Of a DNA stretch of 64,000 nucleotides, positions 14,001 to 25,520 are shown in pieces. Where the stretch lies: NCBI GenBank assembly GCA_037903355.1, contig JBAJFE010000026.1, positions 7,006,001 to 7,070,000 on the forward strand. The letters are read 5' to 3'. Source of the stretch: Trichuris trichiura. Taxonomy: Eukaryota > Nematoda > Enoplea > Trichinellida > Trichuridae. Positions within the stretch are counted from its first letter, which is position 1. Each line of letters opens with the position of its first letter. The notes below the pieces were generated by a model that did not search any database, was not told the DNA's origin, and saw nothing but the letters and a program-made list of their open reading frames with translations. The position numbers were made by a program, and so were the translations under genes.

Positions 14001-15542
14001 TATTTGGAGATGCATAAACGACGGGCAGCAAAGTCATTCGTAGTAGCCTCCGCTGCAGTTTTCTAGAATGGCCTTAGCTGACTAGACAATGGAATGATTA
14101 AGATGAAAAGAAAAAATGCTGTTTCCACAACGTATTCAATTCACGTCTACTGGACGTTTCAATCGACGACATACGGTGAACGCAGGCGTCGGTAATGTTG
14201 TTGAAATAGCGGATTGATAAACAAAGGATTTACACCTCACACAAATGGCAGCTGAACCAACTTGGCGCAATACTAACGCACTCTGACGTAGGGACATTAC
14301 AAGTCAATAGTGCACATCAAATAAACCGCGCCTACTCTTTCTTATCCGCTAACAATTCGAACTGACTGTATTAATCGCACGAAAATTAAATCGCGTAAGT
14401 TTACATTGCATGCACGCGTATGAAATGCATCTTCATTGATTACTCGTAACGGTCTTGAAATAATCCAAAGCACCTTTGCCCTGGCACAGCTTTGAGGCCG
14501 TAGTAAAAGTTTCGCGAAGCTTTCGGGATTCGGCTAATCCCGAAAGTTGTTTAGGAAGCACATTTTCTTAAAGGAATGACCTGGAATTTTTGTCGGGACA
14601 CTTTGCCGACACTGGAATCAGTTATTAATGAATAAATGGATTACTTAGCCAACGCGTTGACTGCCGCAACTTCTTCTATTAGGGTGCGCTAGCAATGTTT
14701 ACAATATCACGATATCGAAAGTAGATTTTTCTGCTCTTTATGCAAACTAGGGAAGCGGAATAATGCGTTAAGTTTTCTTCGAGATTTCCTCGATAGTTTC
14801 CAGTCGTTAAATGGACGGTAACTACGCACAGGGACTGAGGGTTGATAAAAAAATATTTTAGAAGTGCACAGTCAGATAGCATTGAAAACTCTGCCCTTCT
14901 TTAACAAAACAAAACAATTTCGCGTGCCAATGCCTGTCTCTCTACAACCACTGATGGATTAATTTTTACGAAACATGGAAAATATGGGGAGTGCTTTAAA
15001 GATTGCATAGCCTTCCTAGCGGACGTCCATTAGAAGTCGTGCTGAAATTAATCCTGCAAAAAAGTAAAGAAAAAACCTGAAAGGCTATGCAAACAAACCT
15101 CTTAAGTGACAGAGAAGCGATTGCATGCAGAATAAGAAATGTTTGCTCAAGAAACATTTCTTGAAATGCATTCCATTGAATCTATCTCCTTCCCGCTCGC
15201 TGCATACTTGTGAATTGACGGGAAATTAGCATTTGCAAAACAGAACGGTCAATTCCAAGACTTAAACGAGAACAACTTTGATCACTACTACGTCAGTGGT
15301 CGTACAAATATCAGAGGCAACAGAAGGCAGGAACGTAGACAGATTAGTTACAAGAATGTCACTTCAAGTACATTGTGTAATGAAATGCCATTACATGCGA
15401 AGGTTTATGACGGCTTATTGACGGACCTACGAGGATGTAACCAAACAGAGATTACATTCAGAGAAAGCAACTTTTGAACTACCCTCCTTTCAATAGAAAA
15501 CAAACAAGTTGTTTGCCTGAAACAATTACCAAACGAGGCAAG
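8002..15542. other. Long stretch without an assignable gene
   Basis: This covers the 5' flank of vigilin and the space before the 3' end of the decarboxylase; both are on the minus strand, so the vigilin promoter should lie just above 8001. Several frames between 8560 and 9430 and one at 11361-11723 (120 codons) are open. In the 8.5-9.4 kb block more than one frame on both strands is open at once, none is joined by phase-consistent splice sites, and none resembles a family I know. It contains the short hairpin at 14519-14547. Confidence 0.5.
14519..14547. repeat. Perfect short hairpin carrying the CTTTCGGGATT word
   Basis: CTTTCGGGATT and its reverse complement AATCCCGAAAG face each other across a 5-base spacer. 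The same word marks the ends of family 2 elements at 17330 and 35740, so this looks like a minimal collapsed copy in which the two ends have come together. Confidence 0.75.
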
Positions 15543-18500
15543 TCACAAGTCTTCTGCAGTACGCGCGATAGTATCAATGAGCGCGTCAACTTCTTCAAAC
15601 TTCATGGCGGGATGACACGTGAAAGTAACGCGAAAAAAGTCAACCAAATTTTGATCCGGCAGCTTCTGAATGGCAATCATCGCTTTTCCCGTTGTAACCA
15701 TTTTTAATTTCAAGGCCAAGTTGACCTGCAATGTCAACTACTATTAGCCAACAGGTGCGTAATGGACAAAAAGGAGAGCACCTTGCCAACTTCTTGCCAA
15801 AAGAAGTCGTTTTCAGGTGCGCCTTCAAGCCTGGACGGAATAAACCAAAAGCAAACAGAACAACCATTATTCTGCAAATACGCGTAAGCGCGCGCGATAT
15901 ATTAGGCGCCAAGCAGCCTTGAAAACGTACGCTGTTGTTGACTAGCTTGAACTTTGGATTCGCTCGTAGCCTTTCCGCAAGATATTCGGCATTTTCAAAA
16001 GCTTTCTCCACCAATGATTTCAGTCCTTCCGAACCGTAAGCCTTCCACATTAACCATATTTTGAAAGCGTCAGGCTTTCGACTGCACTGTATACTGCTGT
16101 CGCCAATGTCGAAGCTGGTGTCGTACAGGCGCTCCTCGGGAAACAAGTAAGAAGCATGCTGACTGTGACACGACTTCAAAAGGCCCTTAGAATTAGTAAA
16201 CGTTGTAACGAAGTAAGTTGAACTCGTACTCTTACCTTATGTTTGGTTAGAAAGAGAGAAGTCTGAATTGGACTGCCAATTGTTTTATGCCAGTTCCATG
16301 TTAAAGAATCGCACCTTAAGAAAAAAACTAAACTGAAAAATGCTTTAAGTCCATAACTAATCTTCTGATTGGCTACTGGTCATTCGCCTCCAAGCCGTAT
16401 GTGCTATGAAAAGAAACCATCATCTCATCACCATAACATGTATACATTACAATGCCGGAAATCCTTAGGCAACACAAAATCTACTAAATGTTCCTTACGT
16501 TTCCTAGGCGTTTTGCGCAATGCCAAAAGACAAACCGGCAAAGTACTAAATCGAGTCTTTTCACTTGTACCTGTAAACCTACAGTGGCGACACCTATGAA
16601 ACAAAGTGCTTTGCTTTTCTGGTACTTTGTTGGCTATACTTTCTTCACATTTTGCTTAGGCTTGGGATGGAAAAAAATTGCGTGCTTGGTCTCAGAGCGT
16701 TGCCGGCTGTCGTGTTATGCCCTGGCCTAAACCTAACCCATAATATAAGCCTAACACAGTCATAACGCAGCGAGGAAATAGCGCCATTTGCCTCAAAGAT
16801 TTCACCACCGGATGTTTCCGGGGCTTAGTTGACAAGAGCTTTAAAGTCTGCATTCTCAAAATGCGATTCAAGTTTTGCATAAACATTATTTGGCGTTCCA
16901 TATAATGCTAAGGGAAGTATACAGCAGATTAAAATATCACAGGCATTTCATAGTTACCTAAAAATGTCGTGCATTCTATAGGTTAGGACTTCATACATTG
17001 CCTGTTACGCGTGTATATACATATATAGAGAAGAACAGGAAAGAACTCGAGAAACTCAATTTATATTATCAAACTTATAGCAGAGCTTTCGGGATTCAAC
17101 GGATGCTGTCATCAGCGTGCATGCATCTTATTTGGCTGTCACGTTCATTAGCAGACATATTACTTTCAGTTGAAAGCATACGCCCAGAGCTAATTTAAGG
17201 TGGATTGGCCAGAGAAAGTCATGTATGAAACAACTATGACGTCATAATGACGCACGAAGATGTTACGGATTTCAGAATTCTACAATTAAAGGATTATCTA
17301 CTGCATTACGCGTTTACTCTAAGAACCGGTGGCGGTCAAAATCCCGAAAGTTGAAAGCCCGAATAGGTCAAAAATGCACCGTAGAATGTGGCCTCGCGGC
17401 AGCTGTGTACTAGCATCTATGAGACAAGGAAAGTATATGAGTAGAGGGGTTATTATACTGATTTTGTTTGAAGTTAATAATCTAAAAAACAACATCAGCA
17501 TAATAACGTTTCTGTTCAAGTACATTCCTTGTCTAGAAGATACCAATGTACAACAGTCACAAGGGCGGACCTTACAGTGCACTATCTGCCTATTCGGGAT
17601 TCGACCTTTCGGGATTTTCACCCTAACTTTTTTAAGAACAGCTAACGTAACGTCGCTAAGCTCAAATTACAAATATATATCATTAGCGGTAATATATGTC
17701 CGGTAATAACTTCGCTAGCTATTTGAAAGCGTCATATCTTGCAGTGAAAACAGGTCGCGCATTTTCACTGTCAAACTCACCTTTCATATCCATTCATTAA
17801 GTGCCTATACTTTGATGACAACAATGCAGCTCCTCCCAAGCATGCCTAGAACAATGACTACAAATGTCTTGGGAAGCTAAAAGTGCGGAAACGAAGTACA
17901 TCCACATGCATCCACAATCCGTAGTGCTCACAGACTGTAGCTATTTCGTCCAAGCAATCGTAGCCGTTTAGAACAGTAGTGCCGCTTGTGCACCACACGC
18001 AAAATGGCCTTCTCTGCAATGCGACATGGTGATCAGCTTTGCAAAGATTTTTAAAAATACTCACGTCACTTTGCTTGTTGACTTCGGCTATACCTTCTTT
18101 CAAAGCAGCAATATCCATGCTACCGTCTCGATTGCAGCGAACGGTAACTACCGACTCGGTGCCGAATCCCATAAAGACGGCGGCTTTTTTGACGGAATAA
18201 TGCGCCTGAAAGTACGCCAAGAGAAACAAGCAAAAAAAGAATATTAATCCAACGAAGTCATACTTGAGCAGAGGTGAAAATAATCATTCGTTGGCGTCCG
18301 AAAAGTCCTCGTTGCTTTGTAGAATTATCATAGTAATGCCTGGCAATGCTGAGGCCATACATGTTTGCTATGCTCCCGCCTATCCAAGAGAATTTTTGTC
18401 TTAAGGACTGCGCCATGGTTGGAAAGGTTACCCGCGCAAAATGTCCCTTCACTGTCCGGCAGATCAATGGCTGATTTTATCATCGCTATGACCTCCATTT

Positions 18501-19043
18501 CGGTTAGCACGAAAACAGGTGCCGCTTCGTACGTATGCCTATGGCACAGTGAAAGCTTTTAAAACAGTAGTGCGCATTGCCGCTTACAGATTAGTGTTTA
18601 AGGCTTCGATTATAAATGATGCGGCTAAGCCGTAGGGATCGACACCACCGTATAATTGATTCCTGAAGTACGGATGCCCTTAATAAGCAGAATTTATTAA
18701 GAGTCTTAAACACTGGTTCGCTTCCAACCAGTATGAACGCTATAGCGTATGGCGTTCTCGCATATTGCGACCAAGTGATCAAAAGTATCTGGCGATGTTC
18801 GAAGTGATATGTCCAGCAATTCCTGCAGCAAGAGCTTAGAGCTTAAGCAAACAAAAGCATTTTCATAGAATCAAGCAGCTCCAGTACTAAACCACATGCA
18901 GTTCATGAAGATACCTTTAGCTTTTCCGGTTGTTCAAAGCGGATGACAGGACCGCATCTCTGCTGGTCGAAAGTCAGCATTTGCCTTATTAACTCGTACG
19001 CTTTGTCTACTAATCGCCATCCGTCGTCTATTTTGTCCGCCAT
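15543..19043 (-). CDS. PLP-dependent acidic amino acid decarboxylase (GAD/CSAD/GADL1 group)
   Basis: Group II PLP decarboxylases convert glutamate to GABA, or cysteine sulfinate and aspartate to hypotaurine and beta-alanine. Twelve exons are in phase: 18915-19043, 18729-18822, 18588-18678, 18432-18538, 18264-18379, 18065-18205, 17900-18013, 17781-17845, 16236-16314, 15931-16185, 15782-15871 and 15543-15725, giving 487 aa, close to the usual 490. Family signatures are YEAAPVFVL, GGSIANMYG, FTSAQAHYSVKKA and HASYLF. His181 (ring stacking), Asp264 (pyridine N), Lys296 (Schiff base), the loop Tyr in RLYDTSFD and Arg459 in DFFR are kept. Odd points: the lysine context is NWHK rather than NPHK; CTSGTT stands for the usual TAGTT; ACLGG follows the HVD aspartate where human CSAD has AWGGG. 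Intron 8 (1466 bp) holds a palindromic element. Substrate cannot be decided by eye. Confidence 0.93.
16643..16765. repeat. Degenerate TTAGGC-like hexamers inside a decarboxylase intron
   Basis: GCTTAGGCTTGGG on the plus strand near 16655 is followed about 70 bp later by GGCCTAAACCTAACCC and AAGCCTAACAC in the opposite sense. They resemble decayed copies of the nematode telomere unit TTAGGC in inverted arrangement. The similarity is short and could be chance. Confidence 0.35.
17330..17625. mobile_element. Palindromic MITE-like element, family 2, copy 1
   Basis: Both ends carry the inverted words AAAATCCCGAAAG and CCCGAATAGG. Similarity continues inward: GACAAGGAA and its complement face each other, so most of the roughly 295 bp element is one imperfect palindrome. 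Both strands are open over about 300 bp only because the arms mirror each other; I see no transposase. It lies inside intron 8 of the decarboxylase gene. Confidence 0.85.
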
Positions 19044-21449
19044 TCTAAAACAAAAACATCGTAAAGAAAAATTAATAATAAAATTTTAAGCGCGGCAGTA
19101 CAGTCGACGTCATCAAAGGGGCAGTAAAAAAGTGGAAAACGTTTTTCGATTTCAAAGTATAGACCCAAGCAAATTTCGAATTAAGGACGAAACTGGGTGT
19201 CTGCAGAAAACGTCAAAGCGTACGTATCATCCGCGGAGAAGAAAAGTTTACGAAAACGTCAACTGCTGTTAAGCTGAAAATGCAACGTCGACAAACAGGG
19301 CTGTCCGCAGAGATAAATTTCTCTACTGTGCTGAACGGAGACGCTGGTTCGCCGAAGAGCAAATGCACCCACGGGACAAAACCATTTCAGGCTGTTCTTC
19401 ATGCCATTCGCTTCCTAACGTATTGTGTTGCTTAGCTGTTGCATAAGATTAAGCTAAAAACACAAAAAGTGATCGCCTGTATTTCAATGCCAGCAGAAAC
19501 TGTGTGTTTACTCTTCTTCGAGCTGGTAGAATCACAATTCTCCAATTAACGTTCATTCGAAAGTCTTCGCGTTATCTTAAAATAATTGCTAGCAGGAAAC
19601 CACTAAAATATGCGCCTACTTCAGTCGATACCAAACGTGAACGCACTAATCGTTCAAAGTTGATCAAGTGAAAATGTGCATAGAATACCTAATCAAGACA
19701 GAGTAGTTTCTTATCTGATTCCTTAAATACTTCCAGCACAACGCAATTGGTCAGTGAAACGTTACAAGCATACATCATCATAGCATCCTGCCTAAGAGTA
19801 ACCTTTTCCACGCAACGCAAGTTGTTTACTTCCCAATAAGCCTACTGCATTTTCACAATGATTCTTCGTGGCACACGCGGTGGTTCCGTACGGGAAAATT
19901 CTAGCGTGAGTCCTGCTGTAAAGCTTCACATTGAAATGCACAAAAATTGGAACGCAAAAAGTGCGACAATTTACATTTTCTACCGGCTGCAAATGCTATA
20001 AGTTATGCTGGCGTATGCAACAAAAAGGAACACTTCAACATATCTTAAACCATGGATTTTTCGACAGCGCACGAGCGTAATCAACATTACTTTATTACAC
20101 TTAAGAAATTATTGTAGCAGAAAACCTTCGAAGTTGCAGTTGTTGCTAACAGTTCTGTTGCTTCGTCTTTTCCCGCCATGCATAATTATTCGTTTGGCTT
20201 GTAAGTAACAACAAGCCTATCAGAGTTGCCTTATAAGGTCATTTTAAAATGTAAAACTTTGTAAGCATTTTCACCAGATGGTGTATCGTTATAGAACAAC
20301 TTGAGCCATTATTACGAAAACGCACAATGCAATGAGTCTATAATTGATTACCGATTCAAAGATCAACTTCACTAACGGCTTTACAAGAAACCGAGGTTAG
20401 AATGAACGTATGGAAATGCAAGATGGACGAAACAAGAGCACGACATATCTTTTCCTTTATTTAGGTTAAAAAACATTAAAGTTTGCTACAACGCTTAGAC
20501 GGTCCTCTCAGGTAGCGATGCCCTGCGTTTACCTACAAAAGAGTGCTTGCTTCTCCGTTGAAAAATCGAAAATGAATATAGGCGGAATGAGTGCATAACG
20601 TGAAAGTTAAAGAAGACGAAAAAACATCCCTTAAGGTGAACAACCGCTTTTCCTCTGTTTACCGAAACACAAGTACGTCATACTAGATTAAACAACCGCT
20701 CTGTACTCATAAAACCAGAAGCAGTTCTTAATACGTTAGAAGCTCACAATTAAAACAAAATGCATTGCAATAAGGGTTTAGGCTTAAAAAAAAGAATTTC
20801 GGTTAGAAAGATTCCATAAAAAATTACTTTCAAACGCGACAATCGTTGACTTACTGTCAGCGGGAAAAAACTTTTAAGTGACACACGTCACTCATTCGCT
20901 AGAATAATAGAAGCGAGTACAATGAAGGAATATTGTCAGAAAAGCTTAAATTCGAAGAACGAGCAAATACAACCGTCACGTTTTGATAAAGACTGAAACC
21001 GCATTGGTACATTTTCAATATTATTAACCTGATTGTAATTAGCATAAAGTTAAATGGACTTTTCGGAGTCAAGCAAAATGATGACTTTAAAGCATTTACG
21101 GTTTGGCTTTAAAAAAAGAAAGCTGAATGTACACTTACGAAAAATCGGCTGGAAACATTGTTCCCATTAGCCGTAGAAGCAACTATTAATACCCGGAAGG
21201 CGTCTATGCGAAATAACGCAATGTCAACCCAGTTGCACTTTTCATTCATCGTTTTATAATGTTAGGATGGCATTGAACACGACAGTGAATCACAATCCAA
21301 ATAATACTTCGTCTGTAATGTGCGCAAGGACAAGGGCGTGGCTAATGTTCGAATATAAATGTGCTACTGATCATTACGGGAAGTCGAGTTTGGATTCAGG
21401 AATATACAGTCATATTCCTACGACTTTCTCTCCCGCGTAGAGACAAAGT
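19044..21449. other. Intergenic, nothing recognised
   Basis: This lies upstream of the decarboxylase start (minus strand) and downstream of the Tudor gene. It should contain the decarboxylase promoter next to 19043, but no obvious core promoter motif stands out. AT-rich with only short random frames. Confidence 0.5.
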
Positions 21450-22498
21450 CTATTTCGAACATTTTCCAGCGGCTGCAATCGAGCCGTCGTAAACAGGCTT
21501 TTCTTGCTCTTCGTCAATAAGGTCGACGCATAAACTTGGAATCGACAAACCTGGCACAATGCACGTGTAAGAGTGCCAATGAACTATTACGAGAAATCGC
21601 TTCTTGGAAACTTGCTTCATGAAACTCAACTCGGTTTGCTCGACTTTTCCATTGCTTGCAGGAGCAGTCGAACCTAGCAGCGTGCAATGAGCAGCCAACA
21701 GTGGAATTGCAAGCAATTCCCTTGGCATTGGCAAAATGCATTCCTTCCTGACGGATCTTCGCAAACCGCTGTCGATGAAGTATACTTTTGCGGTGTTCAC
21801 CCGAGGGTCAAACTCGTAGCAATACCCGCGACTAAATTCCAGCTGAGCCGTTCTTACGCAGCAAAAATTACCATGCAGCACCTGAAAGTTGTACTGCTCA
21901 AATTATACATCCATATATCGTTCCCCCGAACACACACCGGGTCGTAGGATGCGGCAAATATAGGTCCGTTCAAAATACGGTTAAAAGCTGCCTCCATAGC
22001 CATCTGATAGAATTGCCTTTCCGCCAAAGGCACCACGTAAAAGTAAGTTGGATTGTAAACTATTGTCACCTCGGCAATGAACTTTTTCAGCGAACGGAAA
22101 ACGTCAACATTAGTTGGAATGGACAAATAAGGCGTGGTTCGAATTTTGGCAATTCGTAAATCTAAAAATTGCAAATGAGAGTAACTTCCCATTCCATCAA
22201 CGAGAAACACTTTCGAAATGATAACCCGTTTAAAATTATATCTAACGTTTAGGCATTATTTAAAATAGCGTCCTCAAAATTAAACTGCACGTTCTGCGTG
22301 TACAGCTCCGAAGCAAATAATGGAACTCTCTAAGCATTACACTCAATAAGCGTGCGCCATTGTGCATCGCATACCCAATAGTGAATTGTAGAACGTACCT
22401 TCGAATGATTTTTTTAGCGTTTGCAGAACGGGAGGCTTCAAAACGCCCAGCCTTGCCGGAGCCATGCGTCTTGCAGGTTCTAAAAATTTTGCCGTCAT
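21450..22498 (-). CDS. Small single-Tudor-domain protein
   Basis: Tudor proteins of this extended type bind partner proteins, often in germline small-RNA granules. Three exons are in phase: 22399-22498, 21938-22161 and 21450-21881 (251 aa from the ATG at 22498). The domain is seen as KFIAEVTIVYNPTYFYV, then GNFCCVRT, FSRGYCYEF, VYFIDSG (141-147), and LPMPRELLAIPLLAAHC. The usual Asp-Tyr-Gly-Asn of the methylarginine cage reads Asp-Ser-Gly-Leu here. The start is provisional: the first exon could begin at an acceptor (TTTTTAG near 22480) with further exons upstream, for example KH domains as in TDRKH, but I found none. One more small intron in the last exon is possible. The neighbouring genes are unrelated. 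Tudor fold fairly sure, exact orthologue unknown. Confidence 0.72.
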
Positions 22499-24369
22499 CA
22501 GAAGAAAACAACTTCATGAGTCAAAGTCAGAAATATAATAAAGACGTTCTCTAGAAGCGATTAGATATTTAGGTTTTAGATAAGGACGGGAAAAAAAGTA
22601 ACCATATTTACTACTGAGCGACTTTAAATCGCGCGTACGCTTTGGAAAAGCAGTGTAGACAACATTCTTGTACGAAGAGCAAACTTTATTCCTACTTCCT
22701 ATAAGAGGATTCTTCCTACGTAACAAGCTTCCTTTGTACCTCAACTCAATCGAATCCAAGTGCCCCATATTTATCTCAGCGCGCGTATAGTGAGCATCTA
22801 TTACAATAAACTGATAAATGCACAGTGTGAAGTTCGCTGGATCTTCCCTGCGCACTTAATTCAAATAAGGTTTCAGCTTTTTGTTATATACGCCTTAAGC
22901 AACCTGAACATCAGTCAGTACGTGCTGATGCTTTTCAGACAGCTGTGGTCGCTTCACCACCGCTTAGGGAAAACAGCGTTGGACTTTTTTGCCTGAGAAT
23001 AAAAAATAGTCCTTTCGAAAATCGTTCTCGTTTGTACTTGACAATCGTGTATGCAGAAATACAGATTTTCGGGCATTCACTCATTACTCTGAGGATGTTG
23101 CTTGCCGAAAAACGTCAACGAATCAGTTTCAAGTCAAGAAGAATAATGAAAAAACAAAGCAAACGAGATACACATGCACTTACTAACTGACAGCACTCGA
23201 CTACCTTTTCATGCTAAACACACAAAAGCATTAAGAACTTCAAAAGTTCAACAACTACGGCCAACGTTGATGTGCAGTTCAAACGGTTTTTTCCAAAACT
23301 TTTTTTTGCTCGCTCTAACCAAAGTCCTTGAGTACAAAAACTTAAACATCGTACGCGCTAAATAAAACCGTTGTGAACAAAGACAATTTTAAGTTGGCAA
23401 AACTACGCACTTTGCAACTTAGGACAAGTTTTTGCGTACGTTTTATACTATCGGACGGAACGCCTGTTGAGCATACTGTCAAAACTGGACTTGCAGGAAC
23501 CTAAGCATTTTGTCCTCAGCGTACTGAGAAAAGATAAATACTGGAACCATAAAAATTGACTAAAAAAATTGTTCTTCAACTGCTTTAAGCCGAAAGACAA
23601 CGCGTATCAATATGGGATGTCGCGCATTTGAAAGCGTTGCCATAAAAGTTATTTACGCCAAGTTTAAGAAAGGAATGAACTTGCAAGCTCTGCCGACTTG
23701 AAAGTGGAGTTGCTTTCATGCGAGATAACCCTGACAAAGACCAGAACCGAAAGGATGTTCACAGAGGAGAAAGTATTTTAAAAAGCAACAGCTTTACGTG
23801 AAGTTGTCGGTAATGGTAAAAGAAATTATAGCTTTTGGATTTTCGACTTCTCATTCTACGAGAATCGGAAAATCAAGTACATAAGCTGAAAAATGTACCT
23901 GCGTTCAACCAATCCAACCTTGGTGTCCTTGTAAGTTCTGACGTCCTGTGAGAAGGTGCATTGCGATTCGGTTTTCCCACTGTAGACGGACCTGAAATTT
24001 TAATTTGCATACAAGGACCTTTCTTCTAGGTTAACGCGTACAATGCTTCCCACATGCCGACAAAGTACCGTAAAAATATATACAGCACGACAGAGCTAAC
24101 ATACCTTCGAAAGCATGACACATTACACAAGCCTTACAAGTTGTGCCAGTCTATACATGCTTTCAATGCTGCGCATCCGTGAAACTATATACTGTGAATA
24201 TAAATTATGAATGGCACACTTGGCAACTGTTTGTAACAGTGCAGCAAATCATTCATACACCAAAATGAGCAAAACGAACATATCCCTTATCCTTAAGCAT
24301 CAGAGATTTAACATGCCGCCACTTAGTCAGCCTCAATTAGGTCCCATTATTTCGACATAGTCGCGAGAA
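22499..24369. other. No gene assigned
   Basis: A minus-strand frame at 22514-22855 (113 codons) is open upstream of the Tudor gene but ends in a stop before reaching it and has no matching donor. Plus-strand frames at 22760-23365 are short and look random. If the Tudor gene has more 5' exons, they should lie here. Confidence 0.4.
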
Positions 24370-25520
24370 CTATGCCACATATTTAGCCGTTTCAAAAATT
24401 CCGAGCATCGATTCCTCGACGAGTGTTCCCTTATTACCTTGTCCTTGAGAATGATTTGCACCGCTACGTATTAGCTTCTTTCGTCTGTCAATGTCCTTCA
24501 ATGCTGAAAAAACGTGAAACTGATTGGCAAGAACAAGTTCAACCACTGCGCACGACGAAGCAAGCTCAAACTTTGGAAGGAATTTGGCAGAAATCATTTT
24601 GCGTCAATTAGTCAAAAGCGCAACGTTTCGAAGGATCGTCGCAATGCACTTTAAATCCTAAGCGCGAGAAAGAATCGAAGAACAAATGTAAAAGCCAAAC
24701 CGAAAATTTCAACTTGGGTTGTTGCATCCATATTCGAAACATGCAAATTAGTACTTGTCTTACGTAGACTTTTCAAAGCAATACGCAAAGTAAGTAACGA
24801 AGCGTGACTATAAATCGGTTTCCACCATTCCTAATAAGGAAATCTCAAGCAGGAGTTAAAGTGCTATGCAACGGCTAATTGGCATTCGATTATTATTATT
24901 AATAATTATTCACGCTAGTTGCCAGCTGTGCTGTTGCCCTGAAGTACTCATAATTATTTTCGAGTTTCGGTTCATTCTGTACTTAAGCAACTTGAAAATC
25001 AGTAATTGTTACAATTTTCTTAGTAACGATCGATATTCAATATCTATTCTTGCCTAATGGATGCACGCATTTCCATTTTTTCTTTATGTGAACAACTCAA
25101 TGTCAAAATACTAATGCCTTACTAGTGGAGCTTTCGGGATTGGCCCTTGTCTCATTCTCAGCGTTTACCTATCGAATGGCTGCGCGGGATAGAAGATGAA
25201 AGCGGCAAATCAAAGAGTTGTCTGTATAAGTAAAAATGACTGAGGATTGATTGCCTTGCGCTTATACCATGAAAACTACAAAAATCATACTAGAAATAGG
25301 ACCATTTGGATAATTTGGCGCCAGTCAGGTTTTACAGCTTTGCAGGAGGGATACTGCCTACACATGCGCAACAACGTTAAGTGTAACTGAGGCTGAATAC
25401 CGCTTGCAATGGAATGAGGCTTATACAAATTAAGCCGCGCCACTGCTTCCTTGAGCCCTTCCGTCGGCTCCAAGTCGTCTCTGTAAAAGCTGGCAATTTT
25501 TTCGAAAGTGTACGTCAAAC
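24370..25520 (-). CDS. Two exon-like segments of an unidentified gene
   Basis: I do not recognise this protein. Segment one (25401-25520) has a TTATTGCAG acceptor, 40 in-frame codons (includes YRDDLEPTEGLKEAVARL) and a G|GTATTC donor in phase 1. Segment two (24370-24503) has a TTTTTTCAG acceptor that accepts phase 1, then 43 codons including DIDRRKKLIRSG and LVEESMLGIFETAKYVA and a stop. Joining them needs an 897-bp intron. The first segment can also be read through its donor to a stop at 25285. Upstream exons were not found. Composition looks protein-coding (balanced charged residues, plausible helices), but the model is speculative. Confidence 0.33.

Noticed and set aside
17319..17706. Overlapping ORFs of 100 and 125 codons on opposite strands
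   Set aside because: They arise because the palindromic element mirrors itself; no coding signature.
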